Shown: positions 46,558 through 61,719, numbered from the stretch's first letter. The stretch: DNA of 64,000 nucleotides from Kutzneria buriramensis (GCF_003387475.1 NZ_QUNO01000023.1:117216-181215); one strand, 5' to 3'. The notes: generated from the sequence alone by a model not told the origin. Translations and numbers: made by a program.

Positions 46558-46938
46558 TCAGGCCTCGGTCGCCGCCCGCTCCTCGGCGCTGCGCTCCACG
46601 CAGAACTCGTTGCCCTCCGGGTCGGCGAGCTGGGCCCAGCCCTTGCCGTCCGGGGTACGCATGTCCAGCACCATCGTCGCCCCGAGCGCGAGCAGCCGGT
46701 CGACCTCCTCGTCGCGGGGTCGGTCGGGCTGGAGGTCGAAGTGCAGCCGGTTCTTCACGGCTTTTCCTTCCGGCACACGCAGGAACAGGATGCCGGGGCC
46801 GTCGCCGGGCGCCAGCAGCAGTGCCTCCTCGGCATCGAAGTCGGGATCCAGCTCGTATCCGGTGACGGCGGACCAGAAGGTGGCCAGCGCGTGCGGGTCG
46901 GCACAGTCGACGGTGACATGGCGCAAACGGGACGTCAT
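46558..46938 (-). CDS. VOC-family (glyoxalase-like) protein
   Basis: 126 residues, two beta-alpha-beta-beta-beta units: 'RLRHVTVDCADPHALATFWS', 'KNRLHFDLQPDRPRDEEVDR', 'WAQLADPEGNEFCVE'. The metal-ligand-type His and Glu positions are present. It binds or transforms a small ligand; substrate unknown. TAGGGT seven bases before the ATG predicts a leaderless start with its own promoter, although the PaaX gene lies just upstream on the same strand. Confidence 0.85.
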   Translation of the reverse strand: MTSRLRHVTVDCADPHALATFWSAVTGYELDPDFDAEEALLLAPGDGPGILFLRVPEGKAVKNRLHFDLQPDRPRDEEVDRLLALGATMVLDMRTPDGKGWAQLADPEGNEFCVERSAEERAATEA

Positions 46939-46948
46939 GACCGCGACC

Positions 46949-47761
46949 CTAGCCAGTGACCTTGCTCTGCACGTACGCAATTGACGGTGGCCAGTACCGG
47001 GCGTTGACCTCCTCGATCAGCCGCACCAGCTCCCCCCACGGCCAGTCCGGCGGCCGCAGTTCGGGCGGCAGGCCGGGGTCGCGGAGGGTGTCGACCAGCG
47101 GCAGCATCGACAGCTCGGTGAAGGCCCGAAGCGTCTCGGCCGTCTCCGGCAGCGAGGCGTCGGACGCCAGCGCCGCCCGCAGCGACGAGATGTGCCGCCG
47201 GTAGTTCGCCCCAACGGTGGCCAGGTCCCACGCCTCGTACGCCACCGCCGCCGCATCCTCGACCGACAGGCCGATAGTGCCGGCACGCACGCTGGCGCCG
47301 CTGGGACACTGCGCCAGCACGTCTGCCAGCCGCGGGCTGAGGTCGGTCAGCGAGATGAGCACCCCCGGCTGCATGATCCCGTAGCCGGTGAACAGCGCGT
47401 GCCGGCGCAGCAGGTCGCGAAACGCCCGCTGCCCCTCCGGCACCTGGTAGAGCAGCGCGTGGAAGTGACCGGTCCAGGGCGTGGCGGCACGGTCCGACCC
47501 GGCCTTGATCCGCTCGAAGCCGCGGGCGAAGTTGCCGGCGAGCCGGTAGTCGACCTCGCGGCCGCGCTTCGACGACGCCAGCTGCCCGGCCGTCCGCATC
47601 CGCGCGATGAGCGCCCGCGCCGCCGACCGGGTCAGGCCCAGGTCGATGAGCAGCTCCGTCAGCACGCCGCCGGACAGCTCCGTCCGGCCGGTGACGCCGA
47701 ACAGGAACGGGACCAGTCCCACGGACCGCCCCGACGGCGGTTGTGTTGCGTTACTGTTCAC
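46949..47761 (-). CDS. PaaX-family transcriptional regulator
   Basis: 270 residues. The N-terminal winged helix 'LIDLGLTRSAARALIARMRT' and the PaaX-like central and C-terminal domains ('HFHALLYQVPEGQRAFRDLL', 'LRAFTELSMLPLVDTLRDP') are recognisable. PaaX repressors respond to aryl-CoA esters such as phenylacetyl-CoA, but no paa genes are nearby. GTG 47761 is chosen because GATACT lies seven bases upstream. Divergent from the VC0807-like membrane gene. Confidence 0.8.
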   Translation of the reverse strand: MNSNATQPPSGRSVGLVPFLFGVTGRTELSGGVLTELLIDLGLTRSAARALIARMRTAGQLASSKRGREVDYRLAGNFARGFERIKAGSDRAATPWTGHFHALLYQVPEGQRAFRDLLRRHALFTGYGIMQPGVLISLTDLSPRLADVLAQCPSGASVRAGTIGLSVEDAAAVAYEAWDLATVGANYRRHISSLRAALASDASLPETAETLRAFTELSMLPLVDTLRDPGLPPELRPPDWPWGELVRLIEEVNARYWPPSIAYVQSKVTG

Positions 47762-47796
47762 GGTCGTGAGTATCCTCGCCACATAAGGGGGCCGCC

Positions 47797-48441
47797 GTGC
47801 AGGTCATCAGGAACTGGGCGCCGACGATCCTGTTCAACGTCGTGCTGCCGATCATCACCTACTCGCTGCTCACCGGGTACGGCATGGCCGACGCCCTCGC
47901 GCTGGCGCTGAGCGGCGTGTGGCCCCTGCTCGAGTTGGCGATCTCGTTCGCCCGCACCCGCCACGCCGACGAGTTCAGCATCATGGTCCTGGTCTTCCTC
48001 GTCGTCGGCGTCGTCGCCTCGCTGGCGTTCAATGACGCCCGCCTGCTGCTGGTCAAGGACTCCGCCGTCACGGGCCTGTTCGGCCTGGCTCTTCTTGGCT
48101 CCCTGCTGGCTCCGCGCCCGCTGATGTTCTACTTCGGCCGCAAGTTCGCCACCGGCGGCGACCCCGCCCGCGTCGAGTGGTGGAACGGCCTCTGGCAGTA
48201 CGCGGGCTTCCGTCGCTCCCAGCGCATCCTCACCGTTGTGTGGGGCGGCACCTTCCTCGCCGAGGCTGTGCTGCGGATCATCCTCAGCTACACCCTGCCG
48301 GTGTCGACGATGGTGGTCATCTCGACCGTGCTGCCATACGTCGTGCTCGCCGTGCTGATCTTCGGCACCGCCACCTACGGCCGACGGGCCGGCCGCCGCA
48401 ACGCCGCGGCCGCGCCGCCGAACACGCAGCCGGCTCAGTAG
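47797..48441 (+). CDS. VC0807-like membrane protein
   Basis: 214 residues with about six transmembrane helices ('NWAPTILFNVVLPIITYSLL', 'FSIMVLVFLVVGVVASLAF', 'VVISTVLPYVVLAVLIFGTA') and a Trp-rich cytosolic loop 'VEWWNGLWQYAGFRRSQ'. It resembles the VC0807 family of unknown function. AAGGGGG stands before the GTG. Its end converges with and slightly overlaps the oxidoreductase gene. Confidence 0.75.
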   Translation: MQVIRNWAPTILFNVVLPIITYSLLTGYGMADALALALSGVWPLLELAISFARTRHADEFSIMVLVFLVVGVVASLAFNDARLLLVKDSAVTGLFGLALLGSLLAPRPLMFYFGRKFATGGDPARVEWWNGLWQYAGFRRSQRILTVVWGGTFLAEAVLRIILSYTLPVSTMVVISTVLPYVVLAVLIFGTATYGRRAGRRNAAAAPPNTQPAQ

Positions 48442-49661
48442 CGCCGCGCCATTCGCCCCGGCTCGAAGGCGGCCGGCGCGGTGCCGCCGTCCACCAACTC
48501 CGCCACCAGCCGTCCGGTCGCCGGGGCCAGCATCAGCCCCAGCATGTTGTGCCCGGTGGCGACGAAAACGTTGCGCCGCCCGGGAAAGCGGCCGATCGCC
48601 GGCAGGCCGTCGGGGGTCATCGGCCGCGGCCCGACCCACTCGTCCCGCCGGCCGTCCCAGTCCACGCCGGACAGGTACGGCCGGGCGGCCCGGACGATGG
48701 CATCGATGCGCCGAGCGTGGAAGCGGTCGTGGTCCCGGTCGAACTCCATGGTCCCGGCGATGCGCAGCCGGTCGCCGAGCGGCGTGGCGGCCACGTGCGC
48801 GTCGCCGAGGTGCAGGAGCCGTCCGGGCATCTTGTCGACGGCGACGGAGAAGCTGTATCCCTTGCCGGGAAACAGGTTCAGGTCGGCGCCGAGCCCCCGG
48901 CCGAGCTCCCGCGTCCACACGCCGGCGGCCAGCACGGCGGCGTCGGACTCGATCGATCCGGCGGACGTGTGCACCCGCACCCGCTCACCGTCCTCCTCGA
49001 CGCGAGTGACCCGGGCACCTTCGATCACGTCCACGCCGGTGGTCCGCAGCTGTGCCGCCAGGCCGTCGACGAACGTGTTCGGGTCGATGGACCATTGCCG
49101 GTCCACCACGAACCCGGCCCGCGCCCCGGCGGCCAGCACCGGCTCATGGTCGGGCAGATTCCGCAGCACTTCGCCGACGGGCGCCCCCAACCCGAGAAAG
49201 CCCCGCCTTGCCGCCGAAGCCGACTCGACCGAGCCGTACGCGAACAGGAAGCCGTCACGGATCGCTTCCACGCCAAGGGAATCGAACAGCTCGAAGGTGT
49301 CGGTGGCCAGTTGCGCCAGCGCGGCCGCGCCGGCGGCGTAGCGGCGGCGGGTGGCGTTGCGGGCGAAACCGGCCAGGAACCGGACCAGGTCGGGGTTCAC
49401 GCCGGGATGGATGTGCAGCGCGGCGTCGGGCCGGTGCAGGGTCCGCAGCGCGGACGCGATCACGCCGGGCGCCGACAGCGGCTCGACCAGGTCGGGGCAG
49501 ATCTCCCCGGCGTTGCCCCGCGAAGCCCCGCTGCCCACCAGATCCCGCTCCACGACCGTGACCCGGTGGCCGGCGGCGGCCAGGTAGTGCGCGCAGCACA
49601 ACCCGATCACGCCGCCGCCGACCACGGTCACCGAGCCACCGCTCACCGAGCCACCGCTCAC
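48435..49661 (-). CDS. FAD-dependent D-amino acid dehydrogenase-like oxidoreductase
   Basis: 408 residues, DAO/DadA fold. Dinucleotide motif 'VTVVGGGVIGLCCAHYLAAA' near the N-terminus, 'GAVVL'-type strand 'SDAAVLAAGVWTRELGRGLG' and the C-terminal 'GLPAIGRFPGRRNVFVATGHNMLGLMLAPATG' region for FAD and substrate. It likely oxidises a D-amino acid or related amine. The GTG overlaps the stop of the MFS gene (GTGA). The start lies in a perfect tandem 15-base repeat, giving 'SGGSVSGGSV'. Under the divergent CdaR-like regulator (inference). Confidence 0.85.
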   Translation of the reverse strand: MSGGSVSGGSVTVVGGGVIGLCCAHYLAAAGHRVTVVERDLVGSGASRGNAGEICPDLVEPLSAPGVIASALRTLHRPDAALHIHPGVNPDLVRFLAGFARNATRRRYAAGAAALAQLATDTFELFDSLGVEAIRDGFLFAYGSVESASAARRGFLGLGAPVGEVLRNLPDHEPVLAAGARAGFVVDRQWSIDPNTFVDGLAAQLRTTGVDVIEGARVTRVEEDGERVRVHTSAGSIESDAAVLAAGVWTRELGRGLGADLNLFPGKGYSFSVAVDKMPGRLLHLGDAHVAATPLGDRLRIAGTMEFDRDHDRFHARRIDAIVRAARPYLSGVDWDGRRDEWVGPRPMTPDGLPAIGRFPGRRNVFVATGHNMLGLMLAPATGRLVAELVDGGTAPAAFEPGRMARRY

Positions 49662-50962
49662 CGGGACGACTCGCTCAGCGTCTTGCCGCTGGTCTCCGGC
49701 GCGAGCCAGTACGACACCAGCCAGCCGACCGCGACGATCACCGCGCCGACGAGCATCGCCAGCCGCGTGCTGTAGCCGAGCAGGATCGGGGCGCCGAAGG
49801 TGCCCAGCGCCGCCCCGATCCGGCTGATGCCAGTGGCGAAACCGTTGGCGGTGGCCCGGATCCCGGTCGGGAACAGCTCGGACGGGTAGATCGCCTGTAG
49901 GCACTGGCTGGCGAACGAGGCGATGCCGAACACCACGAACAGCGCCACCACGATGATTGCCGACGGCGTGTCCAGCGCCGCCAGCCCCAGTAGCGGCAGC
50001 GCGGAGATCGCGAAGCTCCACAACAGCAGCTTGCGCCGGCCCCGGTTGACGAACAGCGCCCCGGACAGCGAGCCCAGCACATAGAAGATCTGGATCACGA
50101 CCGCGCCCAGGTACGCCGCGTCGCCGGTGGCCAGACCGAAGGAGTGCAGGATGGTCGGCTCGTACGTGCTGATGGCGTAGATCGGCAGCAGTTGGCAGGC
50201 CCAGAACACGCACACGAACACGGTCCGCCGCAGGTACGGCTTGCGGAACATGTCGCTGTACCGCCCGACCGCGCCGGTGTCGGCCTCGATGTCGGACAGG
50301 TCCGCGCCCGGCCCGAGCATCTGCTCCACCACCGCCCGCGCCTCGTCGACCCGTCCCCGGGACAGCAGCCACCGGGGCGATTCCGGCGTGCCCATCCGCA
50401 GGAAGAGGATCAGCGCGGCGGGAATCGCGCTGCTGGCCAGCATCCACCGCCACGCGTCCGGCCCGGCCGACAGCATCGCCCAGCCGACGATGTACGCCAC
50501 GGCCGCGCCGACCGACCACATCGTCACCATCACCACGAGCAGCGGCCCGCGGGACTTCTGCGGCGCGAACTCCGACGCGATGGTGCCGGCGATGGCGAAG
50601 TCCGCGCCGATCGCGACGCCCATCAGCAGGCGCAGCACCACCAACTGCCACGGCGCGTCGGCGAACAGTTGCAGCACCGACAGGATGATGAACGCCGCGA
50701 TGTCGAACAGGTACACCTTCTGCCGGCCGACCCGGTCGGTCACCCGGCCGAAGACCAGGCCGCCGAAGAACATGCCGATCAGCGAGGCCGACCCGATCAG
50801 GCCGGCGCCCGCCGCGTCGAGCCGGAACGTCCCGGTGATCAGCGGCAGGGCGACGCCGATGATGCTGAGGATGTAGCCGTCGCAGAATTCGCCGCCGCCG
50901 GCGTACATGGTGATCAGCCAGTGGGTGCGGGACGGTCGCGCCCGCTCCAGGGTGGTGGTCAT
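49658..50962 (-). CDS. MFS transporter (sugar porter/aromatic acid type)
   Basis: 434 residues, 12 helices. MFS signatures 'GRVTDRVGRQKVYLFD' between helices 2 and 3 and 'LVNRGRRKLLLW'-like loop in the second half, with 'PESPRWLLSRGRVDEAR' and 'LFPTGIRATANGFATGISR' typical of the sugar-porter and aromatic-acid symporter branch. AGGAG lies six bases before the ATG. It forms an operon with the downstream oxidoreductase and probably imports that enzyme's substrate. Confidence 0.9.
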   Translation of the reverse strand: MTTTLERARPSRTHWLITMYAGGGEFCDGYILSIIGVALPLITGTFRLDAAGAGLIGSASLIGMFFGGLVFGRVTDRVGRQKVYLFDIAAFIILSVLQLFADAPWQLVVLRLLMGVAIGADFAIAGTIASEFAPQKSRGPLLVVMVTMWSVGAAVAYIVGWAMLSAGPDAWRWMLASSAIPAALILFLRMGTPESPRWLLSRGRVDEARAVVEQMLGPGADLSDIEADTGAVGRYSDMFRKPYLRRTVFVCVFWACQLLPIYAISTYEPTILHSFGLATGDAAYLGAVVIQIFYVLGSLSGALFVNRGRRKLLLWSFAISALPLLGLAALDTPSAIIVVALFVVFGIASFASQCLQAIYPSELFPTGIRATANGFATGISRIGAALGTFGAPILLGYSTRLAMLVGAVIVAVGWLVSYWLAPETSGKTLSESSR

Positions 50963-51060
50963 GGTCGGCTCCTGACTGTCGGTGCTGTGACGCTAGACAC
51001 ACCGGGGCCACCGGTCACCGTATGCTCCGTATGAACTCGGTCCCGATTTGGGAGCTTTCA

Positions 51061-52119
51061 TTGGATGATTCGTATGGACCGCTGACCGCCGACCTGGCCC
51101 AGGAGATCGCCGCCGAGACCAGCCGGATCGTCGGCTTCAACGTGCTGGTCACCGATCGCGACGGCACCGTGATCGGCAGCGGCGACACCGCGCGCGTCGG
51201 CACGCTGCATGAGGCGTCCGTCGACGTGATGCGCACGCTGGAACCCGCGTGGCACGACGCCGAGCAGGCCCGGCGCCTGCGCGGCGTCCGGCCGGGCATG
51301 ACGCTGCCGATCGTGCTCGACGGCGAGGCGCTCGGCACCGTCGGCATCACCGGCTCGCCACGCCAGGTCCGCCGGTTCGGCCTGCTCGTCCAGCGGCACA
51401 CCGAGATCCTGGTGCGCGAGGCGATCCTGCTGCGGTCCCGGCTGCTGCGCGATCGCGCCGTCGCGGACCTGGTGCGGGACATCGTGTCCTTCGACCCGGA
51501 CGTCGTTTCGGCGCAGGCGGTCGAGCGCCGTGCCGCCGACCTCGGCATCGACCTCCGGCGCCCGCGCACGGCCGTGGTGATCGACACGGCCGACGCCCGT
51601 CTGGTGCGGTCCGTCTTCCCGGAGCCGACGGAGATCGCCACCGGCCGTTTTGTCGTGCTGCACCACGGTGACACCGCCGCACTGTGCCGAACCCTGGCGG
51701 AACGCGGGGATGTCCACATCGGACTGAGCGATCCGGCGGTCGGCGTCGCCGCGCTGCACGAGGCGTGCCGCGATGCCGTGGACGCGATCGCCGTGGGCGA
51801 CGGCCCCGTCCGGCCGATCTCGGCGCTGCGCGTGCACCAGCTGCTCGCCGCCGCCGGCCCGCACGCGCGGAGCCGGTTCGCGGAGGTGACCCTCGGCGGG
51901 CTGCGCGCGGAGCCGGACTGGCCCGCACTGAGGGCGACATTGGTGGCGTGGAGCGAGAGCGGGTGCAATCTCGTGCGCGCCGCCGAGGCCCTGCACATCC
52001 ACCGGAACACGCTTGTCTACCGCCTGGACAAGCTCACCGAGCTGCTCGGCCGGCCGGTCCGCGAGCCCGCCGTCGGGCTGGCCCTCCACCTGGCCTGCCT
52101 TGTGTGTAACCCCAACTAG
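51061..52119 (+). CDS. CdaR-family (sugar diacid/PucR-like) regulator
   Basis: 352 residues. N-terminal diacid-recognition domain ('DLAQEIAAETSRIVGFNVLV', 'VIGSGDTARVGTLHEASVDV') and the C-terminal PucR-type helix-turn-helix ('ESGCNLVRAAEALHIHRNTLVYRLDKL'). It should activate the divergent MFS-oxidoreductase operon. TTG 51061 is preferred because GGGAGC lies six bases upstream and TATGCT (51021-51026) is a suitable -10; ATG codons at 51022 and 51031 would overlap that promoter. Confidence 0.85.
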   Translation: MDDSYGPLTADLAQEIAAETSRIVGFNVLVTDRDGTVIGSGDTARVGTLHEASVDVMRTLEPAWHDAEQARRLRGVRPGMTLPIVLDGEALGTVGITGSPRQVRRFGLLVQRHTEILVREAILLRSRLLRDRAVADLVRDIVSFDPDVVSAQAVERRAADLGIDLRRPRTAVVIDTADARLVRSVFPEPTEIATGRFVVLHHGDTAALCRTLAERGDVHIGLSDPAVGVAALHEACRDAVDAIAVGDGPVRPISALRVHQLLAAAGPHARSRFAEVTLGGLRAEPDWPALRATLVAWSESGCNLVRAAEALHIHRNTLVYRLDKLTELLGRPVREPAVGLALHLACLVCNPN

Positions 52120-52135
52120 GGGTATACATGGGGTT
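52108..52135. promoter_or_regulatory. Inverted repeats ahead of the ClpN-domain gene
   Basis: AACCCC (52108-52113) pairs with GGGGTT (52130-52135), and CCCC-AACTA-GGGG nests inside. It overlaps the stop of the CdaR-like gene and lies about 25 bases before the next start. Autorepression by the RHH-like N-terminus of the next protein is possible (inference). Confidence 0.35.
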
Positions 52136-52160
52136 ATTACCGGAAAGGGGAGACGACGTG

Positions 52161-52883
52161 ATGCCCAAGATCAACGTGTATCTGTCCGACGAGCTGGCCG
52201 AGGCGGTCCGGGACTCCGGGGTGCCGGTGTCGGCGATCTGCCAGCGCGCGCTGGAGACGTCGGTGAAGCGGGTGACGGCCATCCGCTCCGCGACTATCGG
52301 CGAGCTCGGCGGCGGCGACCCCACTGCGCGCCTGCCGCACTTCACCGAGCGGGCGCGCACCACCGTGAAGATCGCGATCGAGCAGGCCCGCGCGGACGGC
52401 TCGCCGCTGGTCGGCACCGAGCACCTGCTGCACGGCATCGTCAAGGAGGGCAACAACATGGCCCTTCGCGTGCTGACGGCGACCGACATCGACCCGCAGC
52501 GCCTGCTGGCCGACCTACCCGCGTCGACGGCCGGCGACCACCCTGCGGACAAGTTCAGCGGCCCGCTGGCGAACGCGTTCGAGCTGGCCATGACCGAAGC
52601 GATCACCATGGGGCACAACTACATCGGCTGCGAGCACCTGCTGCTCGGCCTTGTCGCGGAGCAGGACGGCGCCGCCGGTCAGGTGCTGCGCGCCGCCGGT
52701 GCCGAGCTGCGTTCGACCCGCGGTGCGGTCTCCGCCGCGCTGGCCGGCTTCGTGCACCACCGCGAGCAGGCCGGCAGCAAGCCGTCCGACCCGGCGGCCG
52801 CCGTCGCCGCGCTCGTCGGCAAGCAGTTGAAGCCGCTGCTGGACCGGCTCGACCGGCTGGAGCGGCACGTGGGTCTGGAGTGA
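52161..52883 (+). CDS. Clp N-terminal-domain protein with RHH-like N-terminus
   Basis: 240 residues. Residues 1-35 ('PKINVYLSDELAEAVRDSGV') look like a CcdA-type ribbon-helix-helix. Two Clp N-terminal repeats follow ('FTERARTTVKIAIEQARADG', 'VGTEHLLHGIVKEGNNMALR' and 'FELAMTEAITMGHNYIGCEHLLLGLVAEQ'). There is no AAA ATPase module, so it is an adaptor or DNA-binding sensor rather than a ClpC chaperone. AAGGGGAG lies upstream of the ATG. Its stop overlaps a micropeptide frame and the asparaginase-like gene follows. Confidence 0.82.
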   Translation: MPKINVYLSDELAEAVRDSGVPVSAICQRALETSVKRVTAIRSATIGELGGGDPTARLPHFTERARTTVKIAIEQARADGSPLVGTEHLLHGIVKEGNNMALRVLTATDIDPQRLLADLPASTAGDHPADKFSGPLANAFELAMTEAITMGHNYIGCEHLLLGLVAEQDGAAGQVLRAAGAELRSTRGAVSAALAGFVHHREQAGSKPSDPAAAVAALVGKQLKPLLDRLDRLERHVGLE

Positions 52884-52885
52884 GA

Positions 52886-52936
52886 ATGCTGGTGGTCGTC
52901 CTGGTCGGGATGCTGATCGTGTGGGGGATCGTATGA
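52886..52936 (+). CDS. Putative 16-residue membrane micropeptide
   Basis: Frame 'MLVVVLVGMLIVWGIV' is a pure hydrophobic helix. GGAG stands five bases before its ATG; a GTG at 52880 overlapping the ClpN-gene stop gives an 18-residue version. Its own stop overlaps the ATG of the asparaginase-like gene (ATGA). Coupling on both sides suggests it is translated, either as a membrane micropeptide or only to link translation of the neighbours. Confidence 0.4.
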   Translation: MLVVVLVGMLIVWGIV

Positions 52937-53880
52937 GCAACCGGGTGCTGCTGATCGCCACCGGCGACACGATCGCGCAGCGGCCGGGCATCGCCCAGGT
53001 CGCCACCGGGGCGGACCTGCTGGCCTGCCTGGACGCGCCGCCGGCCGAGGTCGTCGTCGAGGACATCCTCGCCGAGCCCAGCTGGGACACCTCCGTCGCG
53101 ACGATGCTGGCCATCGCCCGCCGCACGCACAAGGCGCTCACCGAGGAGGGCTTCGACGGCGTCGTCGTCACGCACGGCGTGGACAACCTGGAGGAGACCG
53201 CCTATCTCACCGACCTGCTCGTCGGACCGGCGGCCGCGCTCGGCGGCATCGTCTTCACGGGCGCGGTCCGCCACCTCGACGAGCTGTCCAGCGACGGCCC
53301 GCGCAACCTCGCGTCCGCGCTGGCCGTCGCCGCCGACCGGACCGTGCGGGGCGCCGGCGCGCTCGTGCTCTTCGACGACGAACTGCACGCCGCGCGCTGG
53401 GCCCGGCTGGCCGATCCGACCCGACCGGCGGCGTTCACCTCCGCACCGTATCCACGCCTCGGTGCGGTGGTCGCAGGTAAGGCCGCATTGGTGTCACCCC
53501 TGCCGCCGCTGCATCCCCGCCCGCACGGCGAGCCGGAGACCGACGTCGCCGTGATCCGGACGTACGCCGGCATGCCCGCGACGGTGCTGAACGCCGTCAT
53601 CGACGCCGGTGCGCGGGGTGTCGTGCTGGAGGGGTCGGGCGCCGGCAACGTGCCGGTCGAGCTGTTCGCGACGATCATCGAGCTGACCGGCTGGGAGATA
53701 CCGGTGGTGATCGCGCCGCGGGTGCCGGTGGTCGGCGGCAACCCGCTGGGGGCCGAGCTGGCCGAGAAGGTCGGCGCGATCCTCGCGCCGGGCATGACCG
53801 CCGGGCACGCGCGGGTGGCGCTGATGGTCGCGCTGGGTGGCGGGGGAGTGCGCGCGGCCCGGGAGGCGTTCCGGCGCTGA
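52933..53880 (+). CDS. Asparaginase-like protein with altered active site
   Basis: 315 residues, L-asparaginase fold. The first catalytic Thr is kept ('LIATGDTIAQ'), although the usual TGGT is TGDT. The second motif reads 'THGVDNLEETAY' instead of HGTDT, so the second catalytic Thr is Val. The Lys expected after 'DDELHAARWAR' is not seen. It may be inactive, act on another substrate, or be regulatory. The ATG has GGGGGA six bases upstream, inside the micropeptide frame. Confidence 0.78.
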   Translation: MSNRVLLIATGDTIAQRPGIAQVATGADLLACLDAPPAEVVVEDILAEPSWDTSVATMLAIARRTHKALTEEGFDGVVVTHGVDNLEETAYLTDLLVGPAAALGGIVFTGAVRHLDELSSDGPRNLASALAVAADRTVRGAGALVLFDDELHAARWARLADPTRPAAFTSAPYPRLGAVVAGKAALVSPLPPLHPRPHGEPETDVAVIRTYAGMPATVLNAVIDAGARGVVLEGSGAGNVPVELFATIIELTGWEIPVVIAPRVPVVGGNPLGAELAEKVGAILAPGMTAGHARVALMVALGGGGVRAAREAFRR

Positions 53881-56194
<2,314 letters not shown>

Positions 56195-56198
<4 letters not shown>

Positions 56199-57088
56199 CC
56201 GACGTGACGAAGGCGGAAGCGGCGCTCAAGGCCGAGGTGCTGGTCGAGGCGCTGCCGTGGCTGCAACGCTTCCACGGCAAGACCGTGGTGGTGAAGTACG
56301 GCGGCAACGCCATGATCGACGACGAGCTCAAGCGCGCCTTTGCCCAGGACATGGTGTTCCTGCGGTTGGCCGGCATCCACCCGGTGGTGGTGCACGGCGG
56401 CGGCCCGCAGATCAGCGCCATGCTCAAGCGGCTGGGCATCGAGGGCGAGTTCGTCGGCGGGCTGCGCGTGACGTCGCCGGAGACCATGGACGTGGTGCGG
56501 ATGGTGCTGGTCGGCCAGGTCGGGCGGGAGCTCGTCGGCCTGATCAACGCCCACGGCCCGTACGCGGTCGGAATCTCGGGCGAGGACGCGCAGCTGTTCA
56601 CCGCCGAGCGCCGGGCGGCCATTGTGGACGGTGAGGCGGTGGACATCGGCCTGGTCGGCGACGTCGTCACCGTCGACCCCGACTCGGTGCTTGACCTCAT
56701 CCGCGCCGGCCGCATCCCGGTGGTCTCCACCGTCGCGCCGGACGCGGACGGCGTGGTGCACAACGTGAACGCCGACACCGCCGCCTCCGCCTTAGCCGTC
56801 GCGCTGGGCGCGGAGAAGCTGGTGGTGCTGACCGACGTCGAGGGCCTCTACACGGACTGGCCGAACCGGGACTCGTTAGTCGCCAAGATCGGCGCGGACC
56901 GGCTGGAGGAGCTGCTGCCCGGGCTCACCAGCGGCATGGTGCCGAAGATGGAGGCGTGCCTTCGAGCGGTGCGCGGCGGGGTGCCCGCCGCGCACGTGAT
57001 CGACGGCAGGCTTGCGCATTCGGTGCTGTTGGAAGTGTTCACCAGCAAGGGTGTCGGAACCATGGTGCTACCAGACGAGGAGGACTGA
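56195..57088 (+). CDS. argB: Acetylglutamate kinase
   Basis: 297 residues, amino acid kinase fold: '[16 protein letters not shown]', '[20 protein letters not shown]', '[17 protein letters not shown]' and '[20 protein letters not shown]'. It phosphorylates N-acetylglutamate, usually the arginine-inhibited step. The N-terminal helix (first 25 residues) is the type involved in arginine feedback in hexameric forms. ATGA overlap with argJ. Confidence 0.97.
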
Positions 57089-57090
57089 CA

Positions 57091-59198
<2,108 letters not shown>

Positions 59199-59233
59199 GC
59201 CTACCCACCGCCCCACCACCCCACCCCCTTTTC

Positions 59234-59288
59234 CGCCACATGCGCTTCCCACTTGCGCCCCAGTGCCAAGTAGGAAGCGCATGTGGCG
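59234..59288. terminator. Very long hairpin between argF and argR
   Basis: Perfect 16-bp arms CGCCACATGCGCTTCC (59234-59249) and GGAAGCGCATGTGGCG (59273-59288). The loop itself pairs ACTTG with CAAGT. The length and symmetry could also mark a dispersed palindromic repeat rather than a simple terminator. Confidence 0.7.
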
Positions 59289-59298
59289 TTCCCCAGGG

Positions 59299-59334
59299 TT
59301 GAGTAATTTTCCACAATCGTGCATACTCATGCGT
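59299..59334 (+). promoter_or_regulatory. argR leaderless promoter with ARG-box-like sequence
   Basis: TTGAGT, 17 bases, CATACT, seven bases, ATG. It matches the argC promoter nearly base for base from the TTTCCAC spacer to the start codon, suggesting autoregulation of argR by the same box. Confidence 0.7.
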
Positions 59335-59818
59335 ATGAGTTCGCCGACCACCCGTGCCGCCCGCCAGGGACGGATCGTCGAGCTGGTGTCCCAGCGGGCC
59401 GTGCGCAGCCAGTCCGAACTGGCCAAACTCCTGGCCGCGGAGGGTATCGAGACCACGCAGGCCACCCTGTCCCGGGACCTGGACGAGCTCGGCGCGGTGA
59501 AGCTCCGAGGCGCCGACGGGGGAGCGCCCGTATACGTCATCCCCGAGGACGGCAGCCCGGTCCGCGGCGTCGAGGGCGGCATCTCCCGCGTCACCCGCCT
59601 GCTCGGCGAGCTGCTGGTGTCGGCGGACTCCTCCGGCAACCTCGCGGTGCTGCGGACCCCGCCGGGCGCGGCGCACTTCCTGGCCAGCGCCCTGGACCGG
59701 GCCGCGCTGCACGACGTCGTCGGCACGATCGCCGGCGACGACACGATCTTCGTGGTGGCCCGCGAACCCCTCACCGGCGCGGACCTCGCCGAGCGGTTCA
59801 CCGGCCTGGCGGCGGGCC

Positions 59819-59826
<8 letters not shown>
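59335..59826 (+). CDS. argR: Arginine repressor
   Basis: 163 residues. Winged-helix N-terminal domain ('[20 protein letters not shown]', '[20 protein letters not shown]') and C-terminal hexamerisation/arginine-binding domain ('[20 protein letters not shown]', '[20 protein letters not shown]', with the paired Asp). It represses arg genes with arginine as corepressor. The stop overlaps the next gene by eight bases. Confidence 0.96.
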
Positions 59827-61707
<1,881 letters not shown>

Positions 61708-61719
61708 GGTTGTCTCCTT

